Numbered from the stretch's first letter, positions 40,243 to 48,818 are shown. The stretch: 64,000 nt of DNA from Streptococcus mitis (GCF_902159415.1 NZ_CABGJU010000001.1:992001-1056000); one strand, 5' to 3'. Made by a program: numbers and translations. The notes: generated by a model from the letters alone, not told the origin.

Positions 40243-40272
40243 AAAAAAATAAAGGCTTGGGAAAACCAAGCC
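40243..40272 (-). terminator. Terminator-like hairpin between tail tube gene and gpG
   Basis: GGCTTGG (40254-40260) and CCAAGCC (40266-40272) with a GAAAA loop on plus; on minus it is followed by TTTATTTTTTT. It would lower transcription of the tail genes relative to capsid/tail tube, typical between major structural proteins and assembly genes. Confidence 0.85.
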
Positions 40273-40280
40273 TAACCTAA

Positions 40281-40330
40281 TTACTCTTGTCTTGTGGCAA
40301 CTGCACTCACAGGTGCAGCACCACTTACGA
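40281..40330 (-). other. -1 frameshift extension of the major tail protein
   Basis: Slippage at CCCAAAG (40331-40337) in the -1 frame adds 16 codons (VVSGAAPVSAVATRQE) and ends at TAA 40281-40283, making 199 instead of 184 residues. Six bases after the heptamer a hairpin begins: GTGG (40321-40324) with CCAC (40294-40297) and CTGCAC/GTGCAG (40313-40318 with 40301-40306). This fits the slippery site, spacer and stimulator design. Confidence 0.7.
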
Positions 40331-40879
40331 CTTTGGGAAGACTAATTCACGGAACTTATCTTCTTGGAATTGTGGGTTGTCTTCACGACCAACTACGATT
40401 ACAAGAGCATCATCATCGTCTCCACGAGCTACAAAGCTACCAGAAACAGTATCATTCTTAGGTTCTGGTGAACCGTCTTTAGTTTCCAAATCCATTCCTG
40501 GAAGAGAAAATTTACCTTTAAGAAGACCGACCCAGATACCTTTACCATCATCACCAGTTGTACGGAACAAGCAAGCGATGTCGTTTGGAGTCATCTTCTT
40601 ATTGTATTTTTCAACACCATTTTCAACAGTGATACCATAGAAGTCTTTACGAGCTTCACTACCCAAATCCAACCATGACACTTCAAGAGTTGTTCCAGTG
40701 ATACCAGAAGATAATACTACGTATGGTCCATCATCTGCTGTGATAGTGTTCAATTCATTTGTGATATCCAATTTTGCCGATTTCAAACCAGGGATTTTTT
40801 TAGTATCGCCTGTGACAATGTTTTTATTGTCCAAAACCCCATATTCAAAACCACGTAAACCAAATTTAACTTTAGACAT
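40325..40879 (-). CDS. Major tail (tube) protein
   Basis: 184 residues with a phi13-type tail tube fold: SKVKFGLRGFEYGVLD at the N-terminus, then NTITADDGPYVVLSSGITG and a flexible end LVIVVGREDNPQFQEDKFRELVFPKS. The position between the tail terminator and the assembly chaperone genes fits. It ends in the recoding region listed above. Confidence 0.85.
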   Translation of the reverse strand: MSKVKFGLRGFEYGVLDNKNIVTGDTKKIPGLKSAKLDITNELNTITADDGPYVVLSSGITGTTLEVSWLDLGSEARKDFYGITVENGVEKYNKKMTPNDIACLFRTTGDDGKGIWVGLLKGKFSLPGMDLETKDGSPEPKNDTVSGSFVARGDDDDALVIVVGREDNPQFQEDKFRELVFPKS

Positions 40880-40883
40880 TTAA

Positions 40884-41330
40884 TTATTTTCCTTTCATTT
40901 CTTCGAGATCACTCCAATCAAAAAGACGATATTTTCGGACATTCATTAACAGTCCAATATCGTCATCCATGTATCGAGGTTTCTCATTTGCTGTGTAGCG
41001 TTCAAATCCACTACTTTCTAAGACCACATCCATTCTTTTGGCGATTTGGTCAGCTTGCTTTGCGCTCTTACACCAAAAGTTGATTGTGATACGTTGTTCC
41101 ATTGAGATGATTTTATCATCTGCATACTTGTGAGGTGCTTCGTAGGTTAAATAAATTCTTGCAAACGGAGCAAGCTCTTTTTGTTTTAAGTTTGTAGGCT
41201 TCTCAGGAATATCATAAGTAAAAATACCTTGTTTATATCCTGGAAATTCTTTACCTCTAAACTCATTAAACAGTTGATTTAACTTTCCATCTGCCACCAA
41301 GAGTTTATAAGCTTCAGTTTCAGCAATCAT
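40884..41330 (-). CDS. Tail terminator/completion protein
   Basis: 148 residues with ARIYLTYEAPHKYADDKIIS and INFWCKSAKQADQIAKRMD, similar to tail completion proteins (gp17/gpU-like). The location between the neck proteins and the tail tube gene supports the call. Motifs alone do not prove it. Confidence 0.7.
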   Translation of the reverse strand: MIAETEAYKLLVADGKLNQLFNEFRGKEFPGYKQGIFTYDIPEKPTNLKQKELAPFARIYLTYEAPHKYADDKIISMEQRITINFWCKSAKQADQIAKRMDVVLESSGFERYTANEKPRYMDDDIGLLMNVRKYRLFDWSDLEEMKGK

Positions 41331-41702
41331 TTATTTTAACACCTCCCTTATTTTTGTTATGTAAATTTCTTTAGCACGAGGAGTGACTGCATTGATAGTC
41401 TTTTCCTCGAAATCCTGTGCTTTCTGATAGATTGTCCCGCTGTTGGGATATCTAGCACGCCAACCTGTAGTACGACCAAATCCAATATCTTTAGAAGGAG
41501 CATTTCCACCACCTTTGAAATTACTGATTCTTATATCTTCTTTCAAACGAGTGGGTGTAAACTCATCAGAAACTGGAGTATTTACTTCAAGTTCTTTTTC
41601 AAACTCTTCAGCTACCATTGTGACTGCTTCACGAGCAACCTTAGGAGCTTTAGCTTCAAGTTTAGCAAGGTTTTGAAGACATAAATCCAATCCCCTTGTC
41701 AT
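41331..41702 (-). CDS. HK97 gp10-like neck protein
   Basis: 123 residues with the HK97-gp10 pattern: helical LQNLAKLEAKAPKVAREAV, then a beta segment ending in ...ARYPNSGTIYQKAQDF. It works in head-tail joining. Confidence 0.82.
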   Translation of the reverse strand: MTRGLDLCLQNLAKLEAKAPKVAREAVTMVAEEFEKELEVNTPVSDEFTPTRLKEDIRISNFKGGGNAPSKDIGFGRTTGWRARYPNSGTIYQKAQDFEEKTINAVTPRAKEIYITKIREVLK

Positions 41703-42046
41703 GACAACATCACTCCCTTGATTAAATCAATTTCCTTGCTTGCGTAATCACGATCAATGGCAATGATTTGATATTCATTACCATCAAATTCTACAAAGCA
41801 AGAATTATCAAAAGGCAATTTTGGAAGATGTCTAATCAAGAAAGTTTTAGTATCTTTATGTTCTGCCAAACCTGCACTTTTAGTGACTGTCGCATTTTCA
41901 CGGAAATCCTTGATAGACGTTTTAGATACTTCTGCCCAGCAAGTATATAAGTCTTTTCTTTCAAAGTCTAATACTTCTCCATCTTCATTTTGTCCGCCAA
42001 CTCTTTGAAAAAAAGTAATGCGAACATTCATTTTACGTGTCCGCAT
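41699..42046 (-). CDS. Phage head closure protein (SPP1 gp16-like)
   Basis: 115 residues, beta-rich small-barrel type sequence RITFFQRVGGQNEDGEVLDF with DLYTCWAEVSKTSIKDF, typical of head closure proteins. Overlaps its neighbours by 4 and 1 bases. Confidence 0.82.
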   Translation of the reverse strand: MRTRKMNVRITFFQRVGGQNEDGEVLDFERKDLYTCWAEVSKTSIKDFRENATVTKSAGLAEHKDTKTFLIRHLPKLPFDNSCFVEFDGNEYQIIAIDRDYASKEIDLIKGVMLS

Positions 42047-42348
42047 TAACTCTCCTTCCGTGTTCTAAGTTGGTGAATGATGTTTAAGACACCATTTGCT
42101 AAAGGATAGCGCATGGTATCTGCTGACATTCCACGATGCTCATATTCTTCTTTGACTTGCTTTTTGACAGCTAGGCGGAATTTCGCATAATCTACTAAAT
42201 CATCTGGGCTTAAATCGTTATCAATTGCAAAACAAATCTGCTCTTTTGCAGACTCAATAAGCTCAATTAGTAAATCATCTTCAAAGTCATAGTCGATTTT
42301 ACAATACAACTTAACCTCTTCGAGAAAACCATTCTTTTTAGCTTCCAT
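42046..42348 (-). CDS. Head-tail connector protein (HK97 gp6-like)
   Basis: 100 residues of helical sequence, VKLYCKIDYDFEDDLLIELIESAKE and ...FRLAVKKQVKEEYEHRG, matching the adaptor that sits under the portal. The ATG at 42348 has GGAGGTTAG upstream, which is the end of the capsid extension. The longer frame to 42363 runs into that ribosome site. Confidence 0.82.
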   Translation of the reverse strand: MEAKKNGFLEEVKLYCKIDYDFEDDLLIELIESAKEQICFAIDNDLSPDDLVDYAKFRLAVKKQVKEEYEHRGMSADTMRYPLANGVLNIIHQLRTRKES

Positions 42349-42352
42349 ATTT

Positions 42353-42515
42353 CTAACCTCCAATCAAGGCTAGTAATTGCTCTTTTGTTTGAGAGGCTGT
42401 GTAAGAAATTCCCTTGCTATCTAGATAAGACATAATATCTTGCTTGGTGCTACTTGAGGTTGGCACTGGTAGTGCTACTGCTGACCGTGAGACACCCCCA
42501 CTAATAGGGGGAGTA
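42353..42515 (-). other. +1 frameshift extension of the major capsid protein
   Basis: Directly after the capsid stop, the +1 frame is open for 54 codons, to TAG at 42353-42355, and has no start codon of its own before a late internal ATG. The last zero-frame codons are ATG CCC TAA, and CCC-T allows tRNA-Pro to move one base forward. The extension has a Pro/Ser/Ala linker followed by a small helical end (STKQDIMSYLDSKG...KEQLLALIGG) that looks like a HeH/LEM domain. It would give a 443-residue capsid variant. Confidence 0.72.
42495..42511 (-). promoter_or_regulatory. Hairpin downstream of the capsid +1 site
   Basis: CCCCC (42507-42511 on minus) and GGGGG (42495-42499) form a G/C stem with a 7-base loop, starting 5 bases beyond the TAA. 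It would stall ribosomes at CCC-TAA. Confidence 0.6.
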
Positions 42516-43685
42516 TTAGGGCATAGTTACAAAGTAACCAGCCTTAGCATCTGCTTTCTTAACGTCAAAGCGTACAACTGCTTGCAAGTATTGACCGTAG
42601 ATTTCATTGTCAGTCCAACGTAGACCTAATTCTTGACGGTCAGCAAAGAGTACAGCACGTTGTACATCACCGATAAAGGCTTTAGCTTCACCAGTTGCTC
42701 CAAGAGTTGCATCAGAAACTACAAATACTGGATGTCCAAGGAAGGCTTTACCTGAAGCAGAGACGATTGAGTCTTGAAGCAAGTAACGACCATTCTTGTC
42801 TTTCAAAGTGTCAAGTTTTTGGTAGAAGCTTTGTGAAACTACGAATGAAACGTTGTAAGCTGGGTCAAGATTTACATTCAAGATTTCCTTGATAGCGTCA
42901 AGGTCAGCAGCGGTTTTAGCTTCAAAATCTTTCAATACAGTAGCGATTGCATCGTTAGTAGTATTAACCTTAATTTGGTTAGCTGCTTCTGCAACGATAG
43001 AAAGAAGGTCAACGTCTGCATCGTCAATAGCTTCTTGTGAAAGTGGAATAGCGCCACGGTAAGTTTTAACTTTCCAAGGAACATCTGTAAATTCTGGTTT
43101 AGCAAGAGCTGGGTTCTTTTCCAATTCTTCTACACTTGCCATCTTAGATGTAGCGTGTTTAAGAATAGGATATGATCCTTCGCCTTTAGATGCTTTGTGA
43201 GTTGTCACGAATTGTTTAAGGTCAAGAACTGTCTTAACTTCACGGATTGGTGTAGTAACAATTTCTTTGCTAGTTACTTTTCCAGTTTCAACCGTCTTCA
43301 ATCCGTCTTGTGTTGGATTTACTGCTGCATTCATAGGAATAAGAAGGTCTTTTCCTTCAAGTTTCAAGTTTGAATCAGCAACTGCACCTTTAGTGCGCAC
43401 CCATTCGTTTACAGAATCACGGTAAGTTTTACCGTCTGCTTTTACTTCATGTTTTTCAATAGCCGCTACCATTCCAGCTCCTTCTTCTGCGATTTCATAA
43501 GTCTTCAAGTTGTTTTCTGCTTCTTCTTTTTGTGATTTCAAGTTGTCGATTTCAGCACGGATTTCACGAGCTTTTTCAAGATCATCAGAATTTAAAACAG
43601 ATTTTAATTCATCTGTCTTAGTAACAATTTCAGCACCGATGTTTAAAATCTGTGCTTTAAGTTCTTTCATTTTTTCTTTAAACAT
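42516..43685 (-). CDS. Major capsid protein, HK97 fold
   Basis: 389 residues. The first about 70 are a coiled-coil scaffold (KEKMKELKAQILNIGAEIV to ENNLKTYE), which the prohead protease probably removes. The rest is the HK97 capsid fold, with TTPIREVKTVLDLKQF, AFLGHPVFVVSDATLG and AVRFDVKKADAKAGYFVTM. The next-upstream gene is a ClpP-like protease, as expected. The end carries a +1 recoding site. Confidence 0.92.
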   Translation of the reverse strand: MFKEKMKELKAQILNIGAEIVTKTDELKSVLNSDDLEKAREIRAEIDNLKSQKEEAENNLKTYEIAEEGAGMVAAIEKHEVKADGKTYRDSVNEWVRTKGAVADSNLKLEGKDLLIPMNAAVNPTQDGLKTVETGKVTSKEIVTTPIREVKTVLDLKQFVTTHKASKGEGSYPILKHATSKMASVEELEKNPALAKPEFTDVPWKVKTYRGAIPLSQEAIDDADVDLLSIVAEAANQIKVNTTNDAIATVLKDFEAKTAADLDAIKEILNVNLDPAYNVSFVVSQSFYQKLDTLKDKNGRYLLQDSIVSASGKAFLGHPVFVVSDATLGATGEAKAFIGDVQRAVLFADRQELGLRWTDNEIYGQYLQAVVRFDVKKADAKAGYFVTMP

Positions 43686-43722
43686 ATTTTCTTTCTTCTC
43701 CTTGTGGCATTAAAAAAAGAGC

Positions 43723-44397
43723 TTATAGCCCTTTAAGTAATTCTTCTTTTTCGATTTCTCGTAGCATATTTTGGATTTCTGACTTACGCTTGCTACGGTT
43801 AGCGTAAAAGTCGTCAATAACAGCTTGTGGCAACAGTCCATCTCCAAGACTTGCAACTGCACCAACATCATCAAAGGTCATCACTTCATCTGCAAAGCCT
43901 TTTTCAACTGCTTCACTAGCTGACATGAAGGTTTCGTTCTTCATCATGTCGATGATAACTGATTCTTCCAATCCAGTTTTAGCTACATACGCATTCACAA
44001 TAGCTTGGTCACTAGATTTAAGAGCATTTGAAGCTTTATCCAAATCATCGCTATTACCAGATACGAAACCATACAACGCTTTGTGAATCATTATCTGAGC
44101 TGTTGGACTGATAAGCACTTTATCAGCGCCCATGATTGCAACACTAGCAGCACTTGCTGCCATTCCTGTTACTTCCACAGTCACATACCCTGGATAACTC
44201 TTTAATGCTGTATAGATTTCGCTTCCAACAGTTACAAGACCACCGTTGGAATTAACTTCCAAAACGATGTCACTATTATCTTCTGGGAAAGCATCTGTGA
44301 TAGATTTTGCACTGACCGCTTCCAAACCGAAGTAATCATACGCTTCTTGACTATTATTTGGAATCAGTGGACCTTTCATCTTGATTCTCTTTGGCAT
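43723..44397 (-). CDS. ClpP-like head maturation protease
   Basis: 224 residues of the ClpP fold with the nucleophile in GMAASAASVAIMG and a histidine in SPTAQIMIHKALYG. It cleaves scaffold segments of the capsid protein during head assembly. The start overlaps the portal end by 44 bases. Confidence 0.9.
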   Translation of the reverse strand: MPKRIKMKGPLIPNNSQEAYDYFGLEAVSAKSITDAFPEDNSDIVLEVNSNGGLVTVGSEIYTALKSYPGYVTVEVTGMAASAASVAIMGADKVLISPTAQIMIHKALYGFVSGNSDDLDKASNALKSSDQAIVNAYVAKTGLEESVIIDMMKNETFMSASEAVEKGFADEVMTFDDVGAVASLGDGLLPQAVIDDFYANRSKRKSEIQNMLREIEKEELLKGL

Positions 44398-45583
44398 CCC
44401 TTATCTCACCTCCTTTCATTGATTGATATTCTTCTTTCTTATCCAAGAAGACATAGTTTAAACTTGATTGGTAACGGTCCATGTTTGGATCAGTAGAACG
44501 TTCCTTACCAAGTTCAATCAAAGCTTGGTTAGGTGTTAAGATTTGATTGTTCACAAGTTTTACAATCTCATCTACGTTTCTACCAGTTACGCTACGTGTG
44601 TCAAAATCAACACGATACTTCCTACGCTCATCATCACTAAACACTTTCAAAGCAAGTTCGCTTGTGATTGCATCAAAGTAGAATGGAAGGTCGTTGGTTA
44701 CATAGTCTTCGGTCAACTGTGCGACAGATTGGTTAGGACTATTAACTCCTAACTTAAAACTAGGAACTCGTAAAGCTTTAGCAATTTGAGCAGTAGAGAA
44801 GTTATTAGATGTAATCAACTGCAAGACATTCGTATCAATTTCAAGTGGGGTATATTCTTGTGTGTCATCAAAGACTAAAGGACTGCCACCAGTTGAACCT
44901 TCACGCATCTTTTCAAAGTCCATACGGGCTTTCTTACGGGCTTCACCGTTTAATTGAGCGCCTTTAAGTTTGATAATTCCACTTGAGAAACCATCTCTAA
45001 AGAATTTAATCAAGGTGTTCAATCCACCATCTTGTAGGCTGATTTCATTTCCAAGAGAAAGTAGTGGAGACCTACCAAGAATAGTGTCATGACTAAAGAA
45101 TTTCCAATGGATAACATCTTCTGCTTTACATACAATTTTCTTACCGTTCAGACGGTCACGAAAAGTGTAAATCAATTCATGGTCATTGGTTTCTTCTACT
45201 GTCGTTTCAGACGGTCTAAAAAATTGAAATTCTAATGGCTTGCCACTTATTGGATCACGTAGAATACGAGAGAATGAATTACCAGTCAAAATTGTATTGA
45301 CTGTCATTGCAAACTTCCATTGTCTTGCTGATGTATTGCTTGTAGATTTAACATTCAAAAGATAATTCATATCTTCATCTTGTTCAATATTACCCATTAA
45401 ATCTTTTTTTAATAATGGAAAACGAGCAACATCACCAGCTATGATAGATACCGCTGTTAAGACATCACTATTCTTCAAAGCAGATATACCAGTATATTCA
45501 GGACTTGAATTACCAGAGATTACCGAAGAGATATAGTCGTCATAAGATAGTTTTGACGACCCTAAAGATTGAAAAAAAGTCAT
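44354..45583 (-). CDS. Portal protein
   Basis: 409 residues, HK97-type portal with YLLNVKSTSNTSARQWKF, EDVIHWKFFSHDTILGRSPL and FSTAQIAKALRVPSFKLG. It forms the dodecameric DNA channel at one capsid vertex. Position between terminase and protease is canonical. Confidence 0.92.
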   Translation of the reverse strand: MTFFQSLGSSKLSYDDYISSVISGNSSPEYTGISALKNSDVLTAVSIIAGDVARFPLLKKDLMGNIEQDEDMNYLLNVKSTSNTSARQWKFAMTVNTILTGNSFSRILRDPISGKPLEFQFFRPSETTVEETNDHELIYTFRDRLNGKKIVCKAEDVIHWKFFSHDTILGRSPLLSLGNEISLQDGGLNTLIKFFRDGFSSGIIKLKGAQLNGEARKKARMDFEKMREGSTGGSPLVFDDTQEYTPLEIDTNVLQLITSNNFSTAQIAKALRVPSFKLGVNSPNQSVAQLTEDYVTNDLPFYFDAITSELALKVFSDDERRKYRVDFDTRSVTGRNVDEIVKLVNNQILTPNQALIELGKERSTDPNMDRYQSSLNYVFLDKKEEYQSMKGGEIRDAKENQDERSTDSK

Positions 45584-45607
45584 TTATTTTCTCACCTCCT
45601 TTCTAAT

Positions 45608-45763
45608 TCACCCCCTTGTTTTACTGATATACAAGGCTAACAAGATTAAAATAGATCCACTACATAAGAAACCTGCTACTTGATTCAATAAGAAAAAGCC
45701 ATAGATTAAAAATCCAAGGCCTATCAATAGCAAAATTGTGTGGATATGTTCCAGTATTTTCAA
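45608..45763 (-). CDS. Small membrane protein between terminase and portal
   Basis: 51 residues with two transmembrane segments (ILLLIGLGFLIYGFFLL, GSILILLALYI) and no known domain. TTG at 45763 is chosen because GGAGG of the terminase end lies 9 bases upstream and TTG overlaps the terminase stop (TTGA). An uncharacterised DUF-like protein sits here in related phages. Confidence 0.6.
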   Translation of the reverse strand: MKILEHIHTILLLIGLGFLIYGFFLLNQVAGFLCSGSILILLALYISKTRG

Positions 45764-47475
45764 AATAGCGAACCTCCTTCCAAGATTTTTTCGTTTGTCC
45801 AATAACCAGTTCCATCAAATGGCTCTAAATAACAAGCAGCATACGCATCCAATAACGCATCCAGAGGGTCGATTTTGTTACTATTTTTATTTTTATCAAT
45901 CCTCATACCGTTGTTATCAACTTTAGTGTAGGCATTATTGATTGCCATTGTCAGCAACTGATTTCCGCTATGCTTGATTTTACCTTGACGAACATCATCA
46001 CGGAATTGTTTCGTGGGCATATTCAAGACCATAGTGGTTTGTGGTATCTGAACTAGTGGCCATTCTGGATGTCGTTTCTCAATCATGGTCAATAATGAAC
46101 CGAATTGATAAGGGTCAAAGTAAATTCCTTGCAATTCCCAATCATTGCTATATACCATTTCTTCAATCTTCTCAAGAACACGTTCATCATCGATAACACC
46201 ACTTTCAAGCGTGGTAATTTCGCATTCACCTGCTCTTTCCAAATTGGTATAAGAAACACCATCTCTTTTTTCTTTTGCAATCAATCCGTATTTAGTAGCC
46301 ACAAAAGAAAAGCTATCAGCATACCAATAATCATCCATCATAACCATTGAAGAGATAGAAAACAAGTCACTTGATCTACCAACATCGACACCTAACCAAA
46401 CTCTGCGCTTTTTAGTGTTCGGTTTATCTATCTTAGCTTTCGCCCAGCTTTCTTTATCCATATAAGATTCTTCTGATGATTGTCGCCACATGTTGTAATT
46501 TTTAACTAGGATTTCATTTATTGTTCCTGTCTCAAGTGCCACCTTCCTACGTTTTCGTAGGTAGTCCATCATCTTCTTACGTAGTGCTTTGACTTCAAGG
46601 ATTGGATTTGATTTTATCCAGTTCTTTTCATCTTTGATTTCCTCTTCATCATCTTGTTCAGCAATGAAGGCAAAATATTCATCGTTTTCAACTTCTTCAT
46701 CGAGAAGTTTTTCGATATACGCATACTCGATAGTGTGCATTGGTACGTTTAAATCAAATCCAGCAGTTGAGATAATCAAAATCAATGGATTGTCTAACTG
46801 ACCTTGACCAGATTCGAGAAGCTCAATCATCTCATTAGTTTTAGATGCTGCAAATTCATCCAAGATACCAACATACGGTTCAAAACCATCGACTGCACCA
46901 GTTTCACGACTCAGTGCACGCACGTAACTTTCATCATTTAGGTTACGGAGTTCATCTCTGACTATCTTCGTAGCTTTTCTAATATCTGAATTTTTACTTC
47001 TTAATGCTTCCAACTGCTTACGGATCATATCGTAAGCAATGCGTGCTTGTGAACGGTCATTCGCTGTACAAAACAATTGCCTACTCATTGCAGGGTTTCG
47101 ACCAAACAAAAACTCATATAAAGCAATACCAGCTACTAAAATAGTCTTACCATTCTTTCTGGCCAAGCTGATTAGAGCTTTTTTGAATCGCCTGATAGAT
47201 GTATCAGACTTTTTTCGCCAGCCATATAGACTGCTCAAAATAAATTTTTGAAAATCTGCCAGTGGATAGGGTTTTCCAGTTTTGACATCTGGGAGCATTT
47301 CGATAAAATCTATCGGATTTTTTGCTTTGTCAGGTAAGTAAACATACGGAAAGTCTTCATCATCCATACGCTCTAAATCTCTTAAATGGCGCTTGCAAGC
47401 TTTTATAACTTTCTCGCTGGCTATGATTTCTCCATTTACGACTTTTGAAGCATATTGATAAGCTATATCTTCCAT
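45760..47475 (-). CDS. Terminase large subunit
   Basis: 571 residues. The ATPase domain shows Walker A-like LARKNGKTILVAG and Walker B VGILDEFAAS; the nuclease half starts around residue 350 (VWLGVDVGRSSDLF, with acidic residues). It packages the DNA into the head. The terminase small subunit is at 47805. Confidence 0.93.
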   Translation of the reverse strand: MEDIAYQYASKVVNGEIIASEKVIKACKRHLRDLERMDDEDFPYVYLPDKAKNPIDFIEMLPDVKTGKPYPLADFQKFILSSLYGWRKKSDTSIRRFKKALISLARKNGKTILVAGIALYEFLFGRNPAMSRQLFCTANDRSQARIAYDMIRKQLEALRSKNSDIRKATKIVRDELRNLNDESYVRALSRETGAVDGFEPYVGILDEFAASKTNEMIELLESGQGQLDNPLILIISTAGFDLNVPMHTIEYAYIEKLLDEEVENDEYFAFIAEQDDEEEIKDEKNWIKSNPILEVKALRKKMMDYLRKRRKVALETGTINEILVKNYNMWRQSSEESYMDKESWAKAKIDKPNTKKRRVWLGVDVGRSSDLFSISSMVMMDDYWYADSFSFVATKYGLIAKEKRDGVSYTNLERAGECEITTLESGVIDDERVLEKIEEMVYSNDWELQGIYFDPYQFGSLLTMIEKRHPEWPLVQIPQTTMVLNMPTKQFRDDVRQGKIKHSGNQLLTMAINNAYTKVDNNGMRIDKNKNSNKIDPLDALLDAYAACYLEPFDGTGYWTNEKILEGGSLF

Positions 47476-47502
47476 TGTTTCACCTCCTAACTAACAAAAT
47501 AC

Positions 47503-47571
47503 AGACTGTGTAGGAATCGAACCCACGACTACAAGGTTGGAGCTTGTCATGTTACCTCTACACCAACAGCC
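47503..47571 (-). tRNA. Phage tRNA-Trp-like gene, anticodon CCA
   Basis: On minus: acceptor GGCTGTT pairs with CACAGTC apart from one T-C mismatch and one G-T pair; a 3-bp D stem (TGT/ACA) holds AGAGGTA; anticodon arm ACAAG-CTCCAAC-CTTGT gives CCA (47538-47540); T arm GTGGG-TTCGATT-CCTAC with one wobble. There is no encoded CCA end. The D arm is short and the acceptor is imperfect, so it may be degenerate. It sits between terminase large and small subunit genes. Confidence 0.72.
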
Positions 47572-47610
47572 TTAAATAAAAAAAGAGGGAAATTCCCTCT
47601 GATATAAAAA

Positions 47611-47793
47611 TCATTTCATTTTACCAATCATATTTATCGTCAATCTAGTTAGCTCGCCAGAGTTCCAATCAATACTATAACTCGTTACTCCATCTAATAG
47701 CTTTCCGTTTATTGCGATTCGTCCACCCTTTATTGAAAATTCATTTAACACATAGTGTTTTTTCTTCTTCAAATAATGCGGTCTATATTTCAT
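47611..47793 (-). CDS. Small hypothetical phage protein
   Basis: 60 residues, MKYRPHYLKKKKHYVLNEFS at the start and a beta-like rest. It is found next to terminase genes in related phages as I recall. No domain assigned. ATG at 47793 preferred over the preceding in-frame ATG. Confidence 0.6.
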   Translation of the reverse strand: MKYRPHYLKKKKHYVLNEFSIKGGRIAINGKLLDGVTSYSIDWNSGELTRLTINMIGKMK

Positions 47794-47804
47794 CAACTAT
47801 CCTC

Positions 47805-48272
47805 CTAACTACCAAATTTATCAAAAATACTCTCTTTCTTTTCTTCAACTTGTGGCACAAATAATTTCATACGACTGTCCACGGTAAGACCAAGTTGTGA
47901 TGCTGCTTTTGTTAAGTTAGTAGTCGCACGCTCTAAACTATACAACATCTTGTTTGGTAGAACCTTACCTTTTTCCGTCTCATAAACATACCCTTCTTTT
48001 TGCAATCCACGAGATATTTCTTTATAGACTGCGTACCAGGTGCAGTAACTTTCTAATACTGCTCTATCTAGGTTTCTGAGGGGTAGCTTTCTCAAATCTT
48101 CAATCACGCGCTTATATTCTGCTTTTGCGATTGGATCAAAATGTTTTGGCGGTGTTAGTTGCAATGCTTCCAAACCATCAGAAGCCTTTTCTTGTATGGT
48201 TTTTCTTGCAATCTTCTCTTCTTTCGTCAAATGGCTTTTAGTACTTTCCACTATCTTCATTTTTCGCCCCAA
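47805..48272 (-). CDS. Terminase small subunit, P27 family
   Basis: 155 residues; P27-type helical sequence with KSHLTKEEKIARKTIQEKASDGLEAL (in pieces), TPPKHFDPIAKAEYKRVIEDL and PLRNLDRAVLESYCTWYA. It recognises the phage DNA for packaging. The start is a TTG at 48272, 8 bases after GGAGG. Upstream is a 190-base non-coding stretch. Confidence 0.85.
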   Translation of the reverse strand: MGRKMKIVESTKSHLTKEEKIARKTIQEKASDGLEALQLTPPKHFDPIAKAEYKRVIEDLRKLPLRNLDRAVLESYCTWYAVYKEISRGLQKEGYVYETEKGKVLPNKMLYSLERATTNLTKAASQLGLTVDSRMKLFVPQVEEKKESIFDKFGS

Positions 48273-48299
48273 ATCGACCACCTCCTTTCTGATTTTATA

Positions 48300-48464
48300 G
48301 GGGTTCAAGATTTCAAAAACGGAATTTTTCGCACAGAAGAGGGCAGCGTTCTTATATCCGAACGATACCTACCCCCGTCTAAAAATAAAGGGGGTATTTC
48401 CGTACATTTTGTCAGTGCATAACCGAACGATATTCCATTTGTTTTTGGGTTTTTTGAAATTATT
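48300..48464. other. Non-coding interval before HNH gene: possible cos region
   Basis: This 165-base stretch contains TACCCCC (48370-48376) facing GGGGGTA (48390-48396) and a direct repeat CCGAACGATA (48358-48367 and 48423-48432). No frame with a start is convincing. In HNH/P27-type phages, cohesive-end sites lie near the terminase and HNH genes; this or the 48850-49050 interval may hold it. I cannot tell which from the sequence alone. Confidence 0.4.
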
Positions 48465-48800
48465 TTAAAAAGAATATTTCTCTTTTATTGCTTTCTTATC
48501 ATTACATTTCTTACAACTTGCTTGAAGATTATTTCGATCTAATCTTTTCGACCAATCTTGTTTTACACTAATAATATGGTCAGTCATTGTGGCTTCATCA
48601 CCACACATGGCACAGATATAATTTGCTTCAAGTAATACTTGTTGACTCGTTCTCTTCCAGATAGTTGAGTTATAGAACTGTTTAACCTCTCTATCATACT
48701 TCCAACGAGTACGATTATAGTCTGTGTATTCTTGATTACGTTTATCATAATCAACTGCTGTTCTCCGACCGTTTAACATAGTCAGCCTTTGTGGTTTCAT
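48465..48800 (-). CDS. HNH endonuclease
   Basis: 111 residues, zinc-binding HNH fold: CAMCG, DHIISVKQDW and NLQASCKKCNDKK (two CxxC pairs and the HNH catalytic pattern, with D replacing the first H). Phage HNH proteins next to terminase assist cos cleavage and packaging in several Gram-positive phages. ATG at 48800 is preferred because AGGAGAAGAG precedes it. Confidence 0.88.
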   Translation of the reverse strand: MKPQRLTMLNGRRTAVDYDKRNQEYTDYNRTRWKYDREVKQFYNSTIWKRTSQQVLLEANYICAMCGDEATMTDHIISVKQDWSKRLDRNNLQASCKKCNDKKAIKEKYSF

Positions 48801-48818
48801 CACTCTTCTCCTTATAAA

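Noticed and set aside
40287-40640. Plus-strand frame over the major tail gene
   Set aside because: It is antisense to a clear tail tube protein and lacks a ribosome site.
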